DNA of 64,000 nucleotides from Sphingomonas sp. JC676 (GTDB lineage: Bacteria; Pseudomonadota; Alphaproteobacteria; Sphingomonadales; Sphingomonadaceae): positions 1 to 64,000 of the forward strand of contig NZ_JACTGR010000005.1 of assembly GCF_014489075.1 (NCBI RefSeq). The letters are read 5' to 3'. Below are positions 9,177-18,244 of the stretch, in pieces. The position numbers were made by a program, and so were the translations under genes. The notes under the pieces were generated by a model. It saw nothing but the letters and a program-made list of their open reading frames with translations. It was not told the DNA's origin and made no database searches. Within the stretch, counting starts at the first letter, position 1; each line of letters starts with the position of its first letter.

Positions 9177-10727
9177 ATGAACCCGATCCACCTTGCCGCC
9201 GCGTTGCTCTTGACGAGCGCGATCACCGCACCCGCCGCTGCACAGGAGACGCCGGAAACGCAGGTCACCGTCCATGCCGATACGCCGGGTCCGACCTATG
9301 ACCGGCGCATCTTCACCCAGTTTGCCGAGCATCTCGGCAACGGCATCTATGGCGGGCTGTGGGTCGGCGAGAAATCGAAGATCCCCAATACCCGCGGCTT
9401 TCGAAACGACGTGGTCGCCGCGCTGAAGCGGCTCGGCGTGCCGGTGGTGCGCTGGCCCGGCGGCTGTTTCGCCGATGAATATCACTGGCGCGAGGGCATT
9501 GGCCCGCGATCGAAGCGCCCGGTTAAGATCAACACCCATTGGGGCGGCGTCACCGAGCCGAACACCGTCGGCACACACGAATTCTTCGACCTGACCGAGC
9601 AGATCGGCGCCGAAGCCTATGTCGCCGGCAATGTCGGCAACGGCAGCCCCCAAGAAATGGCGGAGTGGGTCGAGTACATGACCTCGCCCGCCGGCAGCCT
9701 CGCCGACGAGCGCGCGCGCAACGGCCGCAAGCAGCCTTGGGCGGTGCCCTATTTCGGCGTCGGCAACGAGCTGTGGGGCTGCGGCGGCAATATGCGCGCC
9801 GAATATGCCGCGGATCTCACGCGCCGCTACGCGACCTTCATCAAGGCGCCCAAGGGCACCCGGATCATGAAGATCGCCGCGGGCGCCAATGTCGATGACT
9901 ATAAATGGACCGAGACGCTGATCCGGGAGGCGGCCGGCCAGATCGACGGCATGTCGCTCCATTATTACACCGTCCCCGGCGGCTGGCCGCCGCGCGCTTC
10001 GGCGACGGAGTTCGACGAGGCGGCCTGGGCGGAAACATTGTCCGAAGCGCTCCGCATGGACGATCTGATCACCCGACACACAGCCATCATGGACAAATAT
10101 GATCCGGGCAAGCGCATCTGGCTCGCGGTCGACGAATGGGGCACTTGGTATGCCGGCGATCCGGGCACCAATCCCGGCTTCCTGCGCCAGCAGAACACGC
10201 TGCGCGACGCGCTGGTCGCGGCGGTCAACCTCAACATCTTCGCCAAGCATGCCGATCGGGTGAAGCTCAGCGCGATCGCGCAGATGGTCAACGTGCTCCA
10301 GGCGATGGTGCTGACCGACGGTGCGAAGATGGTGCTGACGCCGACCTATCACGTCTTCGCGATGTACAAGCCGTACATGGACGGCACGGTCCTGCCGATC
10401 GACGTCAAGTCGCCCTGGTACAACAAGGACAAGTGGACGATGCCGGCGGTCAGCGCCTCGGCGGTGCGCGGCAAGGACGGAGTGGTGCGTGTCGCGCTCG
10501 CCAATCTTGATCCCAATCGCGCCAACACCGTATCGGCGACGCTGGCGGGAATACACCCCACCACGGCGACCGGGCAGGTGCTCACCGCGCCGCAGATGAA
10601 TGCGCTCAACAGCTTCGATGCGCCCGAGGCAGTGACGCCGCGTGCGTTCGACGGCGCAGCGATCACGGGGGACGTGCTCACCGTCAGGCTGCCGGCCAAG
10701 TCGGTCGTGATGCTAGAGCTGCGCTGA
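9177..10727 (+). CDS. GH51 alpha-L-arabinofuranosidase, exported
   Basis: 516 residues with a signal peptide ending near AAAQ (23). GH51 signatures are clear: VVRWPGGCFADEYHW at 90-104, the acid/base glutamate E198 in GVGNELWGCGG, and the nucleophile E320 in VDEWGTW. The enzyme removes terminal L-arabinofuranose from arabinan, arabinoxylan or their oligosaccharides by a retaining mechanism. Many GH51 enzymes are cytoplasmic; the signal peptide here indicates periplasmic action, matching the exported epimerase and GH43 partners. The gene starts 2 bp after the AraD1-type gene stop and ends 3 bp before the next gene, so the genes are tightly co-transcribed. Confidence 0.95.
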   Translation: MNPIHLAAALLLTSAITAPAAAQETPETQVTVHADTPGPTYDRRIFTQFAEHLGNGIYGGLWVGEKSKIPNTRGFRNDVVAALKRLGVPVVRWPGGCFADEYHWREGIGPRSKRPVKINTHWGGVTEPNTVGTHEFFDLTEQIGAEAYVAGNVGNGSPQEMAEWVEYMTSPAGSLADERARNGRKQPWAVPYFGVGNELWGCGGNMRAEYAADLTRRYATFIKAPKGTRIMKIAAGANVDDYKWTETLIREAAGQIDGMSLHYYTVPGGWPPRASATEFDEAAWAETLSEALRMDDLITRHTAIMDKYDPGKRIWLAVDEWGTWYAGDPGTNPGFLRQQNTLRDALVAAVNLNIFAKHADRVKLSAIAQMVNVLQAMVLTDGAKMVLTPTYHVFAMYKPYMDGTVLPIDVKSPWYNKDKWTMPAVSASAVRGKDGVVRVALANLDPNRANTVSATLAGIHPTTATGQVLTAPQMNALNSFDAPEAVTPRAFDGAAITGDVLTVRLPAKSVVMLELR

Positions 10728-10730
10728 GCG

Positions 10731-11777
10731 ATGGCGATCAAGCGCGCTTTTGCCGTCGCCGTCTTCGCCCTCGCGTCGGCCGGCGCTTCGGCGCAGACGG
10801 CGCCTGTCGGTTTGGCGAGCGGCACCCTCAATGCGCGGCTGAACGGAGACCTCACCCCGGTCCACGACCCTGTCATCATCCGCGAGGGTGACATTTATCA
10901 CGTCTTCTCGACGGGGCTCGGGCCGGGCAGTCAGGGCCTCATCGCGTCGCGCACCTCGCGCGACCTGGTGCAATGGGAAAAGGGCACGCCGCCGTTCGAA
11001 CGATTGCCTGACTGGGCAGTCAAGGCAGTCCCCGGCGCGAAGAACATCTGGGCCCCCGACATCGCTTACGTGAACGGCCGCTACCGGCTTTATTATGCCG
11101 TATCGACGTTCGGATCGAACCGCTCGGCGATCGGGCTTGCGACGAGCCCGACGCTGGATCCTACAGCGCCCGGTTATGGCTGGCGCGACGAGGGGCTCGT
11201 AGTCCTGTCGACCCCGGTCGACGACTATAACGCGATCGATCCTGCCTTCTTCGCCGACAAGAGCGGGCGGCACTGGCTCTCGCTCGGCAGCTTCTGGACC
11301 GGGCTCAAGCTCTTCGAACTCGATCCGCGCACCGGCAAGCCGCTGAAGCCGAGTGCCAAGCCGCGCGCGCTCGCCTCGCGTCCGGTGCCCGCTGGCGCGC
11401 CCTCGATCGTCGAGGCACCCTATATCTTCGCGCATGGCGGTTATTATTGGCTGCTCGCGTCCTACGACTATTGCTGCAAGGGTGTGAACAGCACCTATTA
11501 CACCGTGGTCGCGCGATCGAAGACGGTGGAGGGGCCGTATCGCGGCAAGGACGGCAGCTCGATGCTGGCGGGCGGCGGCACGATCCTGCTGCGCGCCGAT
11601 CTCCAGGAGAAGCAGCGCTTCCGAGGTCCCGGCCATCCCGGCCATTTCCGCGACGCCGACGGCACCGATTACGTCGTCTACCATGCCTATGATCGCGAAA
11701 ACAAAGGCGTGCCCACGCTGCGCATCGCGCCCCTGCGCTGGGGTGCGGACGGCTGGCCGGTCGCCGAGGGCCAATAA
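10731..11777 (+). CDS. GH43 arabinan endo-1,5-alpha-L-arabinosidase, exported
   Basis: 348 residues with a signal peptide (cleavage near ASAQ, 22). Five-bladed propeller landmarks of endo-arabinanases are present: general base D46 in PVHDPVII, NIWAPDIAYVNGRYRLYYA, the pKa-modulating D170 in NAIDPAFF, SLGSFWTGLKLFELD, and the general acid E228 in SIVEAPYIF. The conserved YDYCCKGVNSTYY is typical of ABN-type enzymes. It hydrolyses internal alpha-1,5 links in arabinan and would work with the GH51 enzyme. The gene is 3 bp downstream of GH51. Confidence 0.93.
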   Translation: MAIKRAFAVAVFALASAGASAQTAPVGLASGTLNARLNGDLTPVHDPVIIREGDIYHVFSTGLGPGSQGLIASRTSRDLVQWEKGTPPFERLPDWAVKAVPGAKNIWAPDIAYVNGRYRLYYAVSTFGSNRSAIGLATSPTLDPTAPGYGWRDEGLVVLSTPVDDYNAIDPAFFADKSGRHWLSLGSFWTGLKLFELDPRTGKPLKPSAKPRALASRPVPAGAPSIVEAPYIFAHGGYYWLLASYDYCCKGVNSTYYTVVARSKTVEGPYRGKDGSSMLAGGGTILLRADLQEKQRFRGPGHPGHFRDADGTDYVVYHAYDRENKGVPTLRIAPLRWGADGWPVAEGQ

Positions 11778-11791
11778 GGGAGAGAGCCGCC

Positions 11792-12829
11792 ATGGAGGAT
11801 TTTTCACGCCGCCTGTTCCTGGCGGGTGCCGCCGCGGTGGCGGCCAGTCCCGCCATGGCGCAGCGCCGTAAGCCGGCGACGATCGTCAACCCACTCGTCC
11901 GCCAGCGCGCCGACGCCCAGGTCTTCCGGCACATCGACGGCCACTATTACATGACGGGCTCGGTGCCCGAATATGATCGCGTCGTGTTGCGCCGCGCGCG
12001 CACGATCGCCGGACTGGCAACCGCACACGAGCAGGAACTGTGGCGCCACCTCGCCACCGGACCAATGTCCGGCTTCATCTGGGCGCCCGAACTGCATCAC
12101 ATAGATGGGCGCTGGATCCTGTATTTCGCCGCCGGCCCCAGTGGCGGCGGCGAGGATGTGTTCCGCATCCGCACCTATGCCCTTGTCTGCGACGGCCAGG
12201 ATCCGATGGCGGGGCGCTGGTCGGTGTTGGGCCAGCTCGAGACGCCATGGGACAGCTTCAACCTGGATTCGACCAGCTTCGTGCACCGCGGCACGCGCTA
12301 CCTGTGCTGGGCGCAGCGCGAACCGGGGATCGAGACCAACTCCAACCTCTACCTCGCTCCGCTCGCTACCCCGCTGACGCTGGCCGCGAAACCGGCGCGG
12401 CTCTCCGTGCCGACGCTCGACTGGGAGATTCAGGGGTTCAAGGTCAATGAAGCGCCCGCCTTTCTGGAGCGGCACGGCCGCGTGTTCCTGACCTATTCGG
12501 CGAGCGCGACCGACGCCCGGTACTGCATGGGGATGCTGACGACCCGCGCCGACGCGGACATTATGGACCCCGTCGTCTGGTCCAAGTCGCCGGTGCCGGT
12601 ATTCGCCTCGTCGCCCGCCAACAATGTCTGGGGACCAGGCCACAACAGCTTCACCGTCGACGAGCGGGGCCGCGACATGTTGGTCTATCACGCGCGCGAC
12701 TATCGCGAGATCAAGGGCGACCCGCTGTTCGACCCCAATCGCCACACGCGAGTGCAACCGATCCATTACCGCGCGGATGGAACGCCCGACTTCGGCGTGC
12801 CGGTGCGCAACGGCACGCTGCGGCTATAG
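11792..12829 (+). CDS. GH43 glycoside hydrolase with Tat-type signal
   Basis: 345 residues. The N-terminus contains SRRLFLAGAAA, a twin-arginine export signal, then the GH43 propeller: base D41 in RADAQVFR, MSGFIWAPELHHIDGRWILY, D159 in FNLDSTSF, and acid E220 in VNEAPAF followed by GRVFLTYSASATDARY. The family covers arabinofuranosidases, xylosidases and related enzymes; the neighbouring arabinanase and GH51 enzyme favour an exo-acting arabinofuranosidase, but this is inference. It starts 14 bp after the endo-arabinanase gene, with GGGAGAGAG as ribosome-binding site, and is followed 2 bp later by the next gene. Confidence 0.9.
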   Translation: MEDFSRRLFLAGAAAVAASPAMAQRRKPATIVNPLVRQRADAQVFRHIDGHYYMTGSVPEYDRVVLRRARTIAGLATAHEQELWRHLATGPMSGFIWAPELHHIDGRWILYFAAGPSGGGEDVFRIRTYALVCDGQDPMAGRWSVLGQLETPWDSFNLDSTSFVHRGTRYLCWAQREPGIETNSNLYLAPLATPLTLAAKPARLSVPTLDWEIQGFKVNEAPAFLERHGRVFLTYSASATDARYCMGMLTTRADADIMDPVVWSKSPVPVFASSPANNVWGPGHNSFTVDERGRDMLVYHARDYREIKGDPLFDPNRHTRVQPIHYRADGTPDFGVPVRNGTLRL

Positions 12830-12831
12830 GC

Positions 12832-14835
12832 ATGCGGAAAGTCGCCAGCATGGTCGCAGCTGCGCTGACGTTTGCAATCGTCGCCGCGCACGCTGCGGCT
12901 GCCGGGCCGACGCTGGACGCTGCCCGGATCGCCACCGCGCGCTTCGGCAACGACGCCGCCTGGTATCGCGACAACATCCCCTTCTTCGAATCCGCCGATC
13001 CGGCCATCGACGCGGTCTATTATTACCGCTGGTCGATCGTCCGGGCGCACCAGCGCGATCTCGGCGCGCAGGGCTATGTCACGACCGAGTTCCTCGACGA
13101 CGTGCCCTGGCAGCGCGAGCCCTTTGCCACCCTCAACGACGCCACCGGCTTCCATCTCGGCGAGACCCGCTGGCTGCGCGACCGGCGCTACGCCGCAGAC
13201 TATATCGACTATATGTACGAGGGCGGGAACGACCGCCATTTCTCCGACTATTTGGCCGACGCGGTTTATGGCCGCTTCCTCGTCGACGGCGACCGGACCG
13301 AGGCGATCCATCATCTCTCCACCATGCGTCACCTGTACCGGGCCTGGGACGACCGGTTCGACTGGAGCAAGGGACTCTACTGGATCGAGCCGCTTCTCGA
13401 CGCGACCGAATATACGATCTCGTCGATCGACGCGTCGGGCGGCAAGGACGGGTTTCGCGGCGGCGACGCATTCCGCCCGTCGATCAACGCCTACATGTTC
13501 GCCAATGCGCGCGCGCTCGCCCGCCTCGCCGCGCTTGCCGGGAACGAGGCGATGGCGACGGAGTTTGAGGGGCGCGCCACTGCGCTGAGGGCTCGGGTCC
13601 AGGACGCGCTGTGGCAGCCGCGCCTCGACCATTTCGCCGATCGCTACAAGGTCAGCAACGAGCACGTGAAATATTGGGAGCCGATCCGCGGGCGCGAACT
13701 GGTCGGCTATGTCCCCTGGACGTTCAACCTGCCCGACGACGATCCGCGCTATGCCTCGGCATGGAAGCACCTGCTCTCTCCCGCCGAATTCGCCGGTGCC
13801 GCCGGGCTGCGGACCGTCGGCCCGAGCTACGAATATTATATGCGGCAGTATCGCTACGACGGGACAGCGCCGGAATGCCAATGGAACGGTCCGGTCTGGC
13901 CCTTCCAGACGACCCAGGTGCTGCTCGCCCTGGCCAACCTGCTCAACGACTATCACCAGTCGGTGATCAGTCGCAGCGATTATCTGCGGCTGCTGCGGCA
14001 ATATGCGGCGATGCACTATCAGGCCGGCCGGCTTGATATCGAGGAGGATTATCATCCCGATACCGGCCGCCCGATCGTCGGCCTCGCCCGCAGCCACCAT
14101 TATTTCCATTCGGGCTATGTCGACCTGATCCTGTCCGGCCTTGTCGGGATACGCCCGCGCGCGGACGATATGCTGGAGGTGAACCCGCTGCTATCGGATG
14201 CGAAGGCGATGCGCTGGTTCCGGGCACAGGATGTACCCTATCACGGGCATCTCGTATCGGTGACCTGGGATGCCGACGGGCGCCGCTTCGGCTCCTCCGG
14301 TCTGTCAATCGAAGTCGACGGCAAGTTGATTGCACGCCGACCGACTCTCGGACGCCTTGCCGTTCCCCTCGCTCGGGTCGCGCCCGGGCCGATCGTCCGG
14401 CCGATCAATCAGGCCGTGCAACTCGTCCGCGGCGGGTTTCCGCGCGCCGACGCCTCGAGCAATACCGATCCGGAGGCGCTGCACGATGCCATCGACGGGC
14501 GCATATGGTTCTATCCCGAGATCGCCAATGGCTGGTCGTCGGCACCATCAGCCGCAGAGCAATGGTTTGCGATCGACCTGGGCGAAGTGCGCCAAATCGA
14601 ACGCGCAGAACTTGCCTTCTTTGGGGACGGCCACCGGTTCGCAGCTCCGAGCGCGTATCGGTTCCAGAGGATGACACCCAATGGTTGGCGTGACCTATCT
14701 GCCACCATGGAGCGACCTTTGGCGAACGGCGTCACCAACGCCCGCTGGACTCCCGTTCAATCCAGCAAGGTAAGAGTGGTTTTCAACCCTTCGACCGGCT
14801 TCGCGGTCAGGCTTGTCGAGCTGAAATTGTTCTGA
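12832..14835 (+). CDS. Large exported (alpha/alpha)6-barrel glycosidase with C-terminal F5/8-type C domain
   Basis: 667 residues with a signal peptide ending near AAAAG. Residues about 40-490 have the helical-hairpin character of an (alpha/alpha)6 toroid (MGH1/GH63-like clan), with acidic and aromatic patches YYYRWSIVRAHQRDL, DWSKGLYWIEPLLDATEY, YVPWTFNLPDDDPRY, ECQWNGPVWPFQTTQ and GYVDLILSGLVGI. The last 140 residues (from about 525) resemble a galactose-binding F5/8 type C sandwich, ending RLVELKLF. Enzymes of this architecture include beta-L-arabinofuranosidases (GH142-like), which would suit the locus, but I cannot assign a family. It closes the operon, starting 2 bp after the GH43 gene. 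The last 150 bp are less GC-rich than the rest. Confidence 0.75.
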   Translation: MRKVASMVAAALTFAIVAAHAAAAGPTLDAARIATARFGNDAAWYRDNIPFFESADPAIDAVYYYRWSIVRAHQRDLGAQGYVTTEFLDDVPWQREPFATLNDATGFHLGETRWLRDRRYAADYIDYMYEGGNDRHFSDYLADAVYGRFLVDGDRTEAIHHLSTMRHLYRAWDDRFDWSKGLYWIEPLLDATEYTISSIDASGGKDGFRGGDAFRPSINAYMFANARALARLAALAGNEAMATEFEGRATALRARVQDALWQPRLDHFADRYKVSNEHVKYWEPIRGRELVGYVPWTFNLPDDDPRYASAWKHLLSPAEFAGAAGLRTVGPSYEYYMRQYRYDGTAPECQWNGPVWPFQTTQVLLALANLLNDYHQSVISRSDYLRLLRQYAAMHYQAGRLDIEEDYHPDTGRPIVGLARSHHYFHSGYVDLILSGLVGIRPRADDMLEVNPLLSDAKAMRWFRAQDVPYHGHLVSVTWDADGRRFGSSGLSIEVDGKLIARRPTLGRLAVPLARVAPGPIVRPINQAVQLVRGGFPRADASSNTDPEALHDAIDGRIWFYPEIANGWSSAPSAAEQWFAIDLGEVRQIERAELAFFGDGHRFAAPSAYRFQRMTPNGWRDLSATMERPLANGVTNARWTPVQSSKVRVVFNPSTGFAVRLVELKLF

Positions 14836-15223
14836 GCCGATTGGATTCCAGCTTTAGTTCAACGGGCCAAACGACCCTGGGTCGCCACAAGATTCCCCAG
14901 ATAGCGACCAGCCGCGCGTCCGACGGCATTTTGCGACTCAAGGCGGACTCAAGTCGACAAAATGATCTTGCGCGGTGCGAATCTTGGAACGGATGCTGAC
15001 ACTTATTCGGCCTTTATGCGCCTTCACTTTGACCTATCGGCCAAAACCGCACAGAACGATGCGGTCGCCGCGCCAGCGCGATCCTGCGGGGCAAATATGC
15101 TGACAGATCGTGGAGGCACGGCACGATGATGTGGATGAGTCCAGGCCTCGTCGCGCACGCCCGTCATTGGAGCGCGAGGAGCGCTCCCGGGCTCGAACAC
15201 GCTGGTCTATAGGGCGCGATTGA
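14836..15223 (+). other. Non-coding gap before the GntR-type regulator
   Basis: 388 bp without a convincing gene. It should hold the end of the arabinan operon and the promoter of the regulator. I see no clear terminator. A TTTGACC at about 15028 is the only -35-like hexamer and lacks a good -10. GGAGCGC (15169-15175) and GCGCTCC (15181-15187) form a perfect 7-bp, 5-nt-loop hairpin in the presumed leader. Confidence 0.5.
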
Positions 15224-16099
15224 TTGTCGCTTTTGAGTTTGGGGGAAAGTTTGGGTCATCGTTCCGAGAGCAAGACACGCGCGAAACCACGCTTGCCTGC
15301 CCACCCATCGCCGCCAGCTTTGGGCGACGATATCGCACCTTCTTCCACGCGCGGTTCGATTGCCGTGGCGGAGATCATAGCGGCGCGACCCGCGGATGCG
15401 GTTTTGGGGTCTGCGACCGGACAAGTCGCTCGAGCGCTCGGCATGGACATTCTCTCAGGCGCGATCGCGCCTGGAGAAAAACTCCCCCCGGAGGAAGAGG
15501 TTCTTGCCCGATTTGGGGTATCCAGAACTGTCTTGCGCGAGGCGGTCAAGGTCCTATCGGCCAAGGGCCTGACGCGTTCCAAAACCCGTGTCGGCACCAC
15601 TGTCCGAGAACGCCAGCACTGGAATTTCTTCGATTCCGACGTCCTTGCCTGGCGGATCGACGTCGGACTCGATGCCGACCTGCTGCGGTCGCTTCGGGAA
15701 GCTCGCCTCGCCGTTGAGCCCTTCGCCGCGCGGCTGGCGGCGGAGCGCGCGACTCCCGCGGATCTTGCAGCCATGGCGGATAGTGTTCGACGGATGCGCG
15801 AGGCAGTCGGGAACCGGCGCCTGTTCGCACAGGCCGACCTGCAATTTCATCGGGCAGTGGCCAACGCTTCCGGGAATTTTATCCTGGGATCGTTTGCGGG
15901 CGTCATCGAGACAGCGCTGGTTTGTGCGACGCTCCTGCTTCCGCTGGAGAAAAGTGCGCTTCGCGAAGAGGCACTTGCGCGGCACGAAGAACTGCACGAG
16001 GCGATTGCAAGCAAGGACGCGGAGCGCGCCGCCAAGCTGATGGCTGATATGATTGGCTTCGGCGCGAAGGTGGGCGAACTGCCCGCCGACAATACTTAG
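15224..16099 (+). CDS. FadR/GntR-family transcriptional regulator
   Basis: 291 residues from TTG 15224; a GTG at 15365 would give 244 residues, closer to the family's usual length, so the start is unsettled. The winged helix-turn-helix (GMDILSGAIAPGEKLPPEEE, then VLARFGVSRTVLREAVKVLSAKG) is followed by an FCD-type all-helical effector domain with the metal-site pattern (LQFHRAVANASGN, RHEELHEAI). FadR-subfamily proteins of this type are usually repressors released by sugar acids. Its place just after the arabinan operon makes it the best candidate for local control, possibly answering to arabonate or 2-keto-3-deoxyarabonate; that is inference. Confidence 0.85.
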   Translation: MSLLSLGESLGHRSESKTRAKPRLPAHPSPPALGDDIAPSSTRGSIAVAEIIAARPADAVLGSATGQVARALGMDILSGAIAPGEKLPPEEEVLARFGVSRTVLREAVKVLSAKGLTRSKTRVGTTVRERQHWNFFDSDVLAWRIDVGLDADLLRSLREARLAVEPFAARLAAERATPADLAAMADSVRRMREAVGNRRLFAQADLQFHRAVANASGNFILGSFAGVIETALVCATLLLPLEKSALREEALARHEELHEAIASKDAERAAKLMADMIGFGAKVGELPADNT

Positions 16100-16119
16100 C
16101 TCGACCGGCCAACTCAGCC

Positions 16120-16670
16120 CAAGTAGGCCAACATGGCCGCCCACCGCCCTCGAATGGACGAAGCGCTGCGGCTGATCGACGGTCGCACGGTAGGTGAGAG
16201 CGACGACGGCCCCGACGCCAGGAGCCGTCATCAGCCGCCGACAGACGGGATCGTGACGGACGACATCGAGCAGCATCTTGTGCAGCCTGGTGAACTCTTG
16301 CCGCATGACGCGCCGGATGGTCAGCAATGGCTCGACAATGACGGCCAGTCTCGGCAGCCCCTCGACCAACTCACGGACACGCGTCTCGAACCCGGCATTG
16401 CCAACCACGCCGACCTTCAGGCCGAAGTTGCGCAACGTGCCGCGCAGATCGGCATCGACATCAAGCATCTTGCGCTGAACCAGCTTGCGCGCGGTCAGCA
16501 GCATCCGCTTCTCCTGGCTCGCCAGAGTCTTGACGTGCACCGGCTTGAACAAGCCGACACGCATCATCTGGGCGATGCCGCGCGCATCGTGCCGGTCGGA
16601 CTTGTTGACCTGCTGCGCCTTCAGCAGCGACTTCATGTGCCGGGTCTCAACGCAGATCACGGGCAGGCCC
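16120..16670 (-). pseudogene. IS110-family transposase remnant
   Basis: The minus strand encodes an uninterrupted slice of an IS110-type transposase: GLPVICVETRHMKSLL, NKSDRHDARGIAQMMRVGLF, LRGTLRNFGLKVG, RLMTAPGVGAVVALTYRAT and HSRAVGGHVGL. These are the middle segments in family order. The N-terminal RuvC-like DEDD start and the whole C-terminal half with its conserved serine are missing, and the frame runs into unrelated sequence at both ends, so it cannot be functional. It abuts the 3' end of the regulator gene and precedes dinB, marking a past insertion or deletion at the edge of the arabinan locus. Confidence 0.85.
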
Positions 16671-16774
16671 GAATTCGACTCCGTCCCCGGGCACCATCCA
16701 CCCTTCCGCATCTGGGTGCACATGGCGCCTATATGGGCGTTCCCTCTCTGTTCATACCGCGCTAGAAGACGGCG

Positions 16775-17854
16775 ATGGACGCCGCACCAGTGCGCAAGAT
16801 CATCCATGTCGACATGGACGCGTTCTATGCGTCGGTGGAGCAGCGTGACGATCCGGCGCTCAAGGGTCGTCCGGTGGCGGTCGGCTATGCCGCGGCGCGT
16901 GGCGTGGTGGCGGCGGCGAGCTATGAGGCGCGCAAGTTCGGGGTGCGATCGGCACTGCCTTCGGTGACGGCGCTGCGGCGTTGCCCGGAACTGGTGTTCG
17001 TGCGGCCGCGCTTCGACGTCTATCGCGCGGTCTCGAAGCAGATTCATGCGATCTTCGCGGAGTATACGCCGCTGATTCAACCGCTCTCGCTCGACGAGGC
17101 CTATCTCGACGTAACCGAGAATCTGCGCGGGCTTCCGACCGCCTGGGCGACCGCCAAAGAGATCCGCGCGCGGATCCTTGAGGAGACCGGACTCACCGCC
17201 TCGGCCGGCATCTCGTACAACAAGTTTCTCGCCAAGCTCGCCTCGGACCAGCGCAAGCCCAACGGCCAGTTCGCGGTGACGCCCGATATGGGCGCGGCAT
17301 GGGTGGAGACGCTGCCGGTGTCGCGCTTCCATGGTGTGGGGCCGGTGACGGCCCGGAAAATGCTGGCGCTGGGGATCGAGACGGGCGCGGACCTGCGCGG
17401 GCGGTCGATCGACTTCCTGCGCGAGCATTTCGGCAGCGCCGCGAGCTGGTATCACGCGATCTCGCGCGGCGAGGACGATCGGCCGGTGCGGCCGGACCAA
17501 GTGCGCAAGTCCTCTGGTTCGGAGACGACCTTCGATCGCGACCTTCTCGAGGATGTGGAGATCGAGGTCGGTGTGCTGCGCATGGCCGACGACGTCTGGG
17601 CGTGGTGCGAGAAGGCGCAGGCGTTCGGGCGAACGGTGACCGTGAAGATCAAATATGGCGACTTCCAGCAGATCACCCGCAGCCGCAGCGTATCAGGATT
17701 GGTCGACACCTATGCGCTGCTGCGCGAGACGAGTCTGTTGCTGATCCGATCGGTGCTGCCGACGCCCAAGGGGATAAGGTTGGTGGGGGTGACGGTGTCG
17801 AACTTCGAGGCGCGGGACGAGGCGGCGGCGGAGCTGCCGTTCGGCCAGGCCTGA
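16775..17854 (+). CDS. dinB: DNA polymerase IV
   Basis: 359 residues, the normal length for a Y-family polymerase of the DinB type. Metal-binding carboxylates are present: D13 in HVDMDAFYAS and D107/E108 in SLDEAYLDVT. The steric gate aromatic is Y18. SAGISYNKFLAKLASDQRKPNGQ and the HhH region VSRFHGVGPVTARKMLALGIETGADL match the family, followed by a little-finger domain with SSGSETTFDRDL. It performs error-prone translesion synthesis. The C-terminus (ELPFGQA) resembles a beta-clamp-binding motif. I see no LexA box in the short upstream space. It is convergent with the DUF1428 gene, 1 bp apart. Confidence 0.96.
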   Translation: MDAAPVRKIIHVDMDAFYASVEQRDDPALKGRPVAVGYAAARGVVAAASYEARKFGVRSALPSVTALRRCPELVFVRPRFDVYRAVSKQIHAIFAEYTPLIQPLSLDEAYLDVTENLRGLPTAWATAKEIRARILEETGLTASAGISYNKFLAKLASDQRKPNGQFAVTPDMGAAWVETLPVSRFHGVGPVTARKMLALGIETGADLRGRSIDFLREHFGSAASWYHAISRGEDDRPVRPDQVRKSSGSETTFDRDLLEDVEIEVGVLRMADDVWAWCEKAQAFGRTVTVKIKYGDFQQITRSRSVSGLVDTYALLRETSLLLIRSVLPTPKGIRLVGVTVSNFEARDEAAAELPFGQA

Positions 17855-17855
17855 C

Positions 17856-18215
17856 CTAGTTCTCGCGTCCCATCGTATGGATCGGTGTGAAGCAGCCGAG
17901 GATCATGCGCGCAGCGTCGAACGGTATTTCCCCGGTCACGTCGAGCGCGCCGTCCTCGTGCATCCGGGCTTCGGCGCGGTCCAAGCTCTCCTTGTCGGGC
18001 CAGATCTGCCAGGTGAAGACGATCTTCTCGCCTTGGCGTGCATCGACCGCGCGGCGGAAGTCGGTGTGCTTGCCGTCGGGAACATAGTCCTCCCAGGATT
18101 CGACGATCTCCAGGCAGCCATATTCCATGAAGATCCGCGCCCCGTCTTCGGCCCATCTGCGATAGGCTTCCATCTTCTCCGCGGGTACAGGGATCACGAG
18201 GCCTGCGACATACAT
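17856..18215 (-). CDS. DUF1428 family protein
   Basis: 119 residues, full length for DUF1428: MYVAGLVIPVPAEKMEAYRR at the start, IFMEYGCLEIVESWEDYVPDGK and ARMILGCFTPIHTMGREN at the end. The fold is a ferredoxin-like dimeric alpha/beta barrel related to YbaA of E. coli. No reaction is established for the family. ATG at 18215 is chosen because the family starts here; the open frame continues upstream without homology. It converges on dinB. Confidence 0.88.
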   Translation of the reverse strand: MYVAGLVIPVPAEKMEAYRRWAEDGARIFMEYGCLEIVESWEDYVPDGKHTDFRRAVDARQGEKIVFTWQIWPDKESLDRAEARMHEDGALDVTGEIPFDAARMILGCFTPIHTMGREN

Positions 18216-18244
18216 GGTTCGGACTCCTTCGACAGGCGTCGAGA

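Noticed and set aside
15554..17500. 648-codon minus-strand frame as a single gene
   Set aside because: Only the middle third (about 16120-16670) resembles a transposase; the rest is antisense to the GntR-type regulator and dinB.
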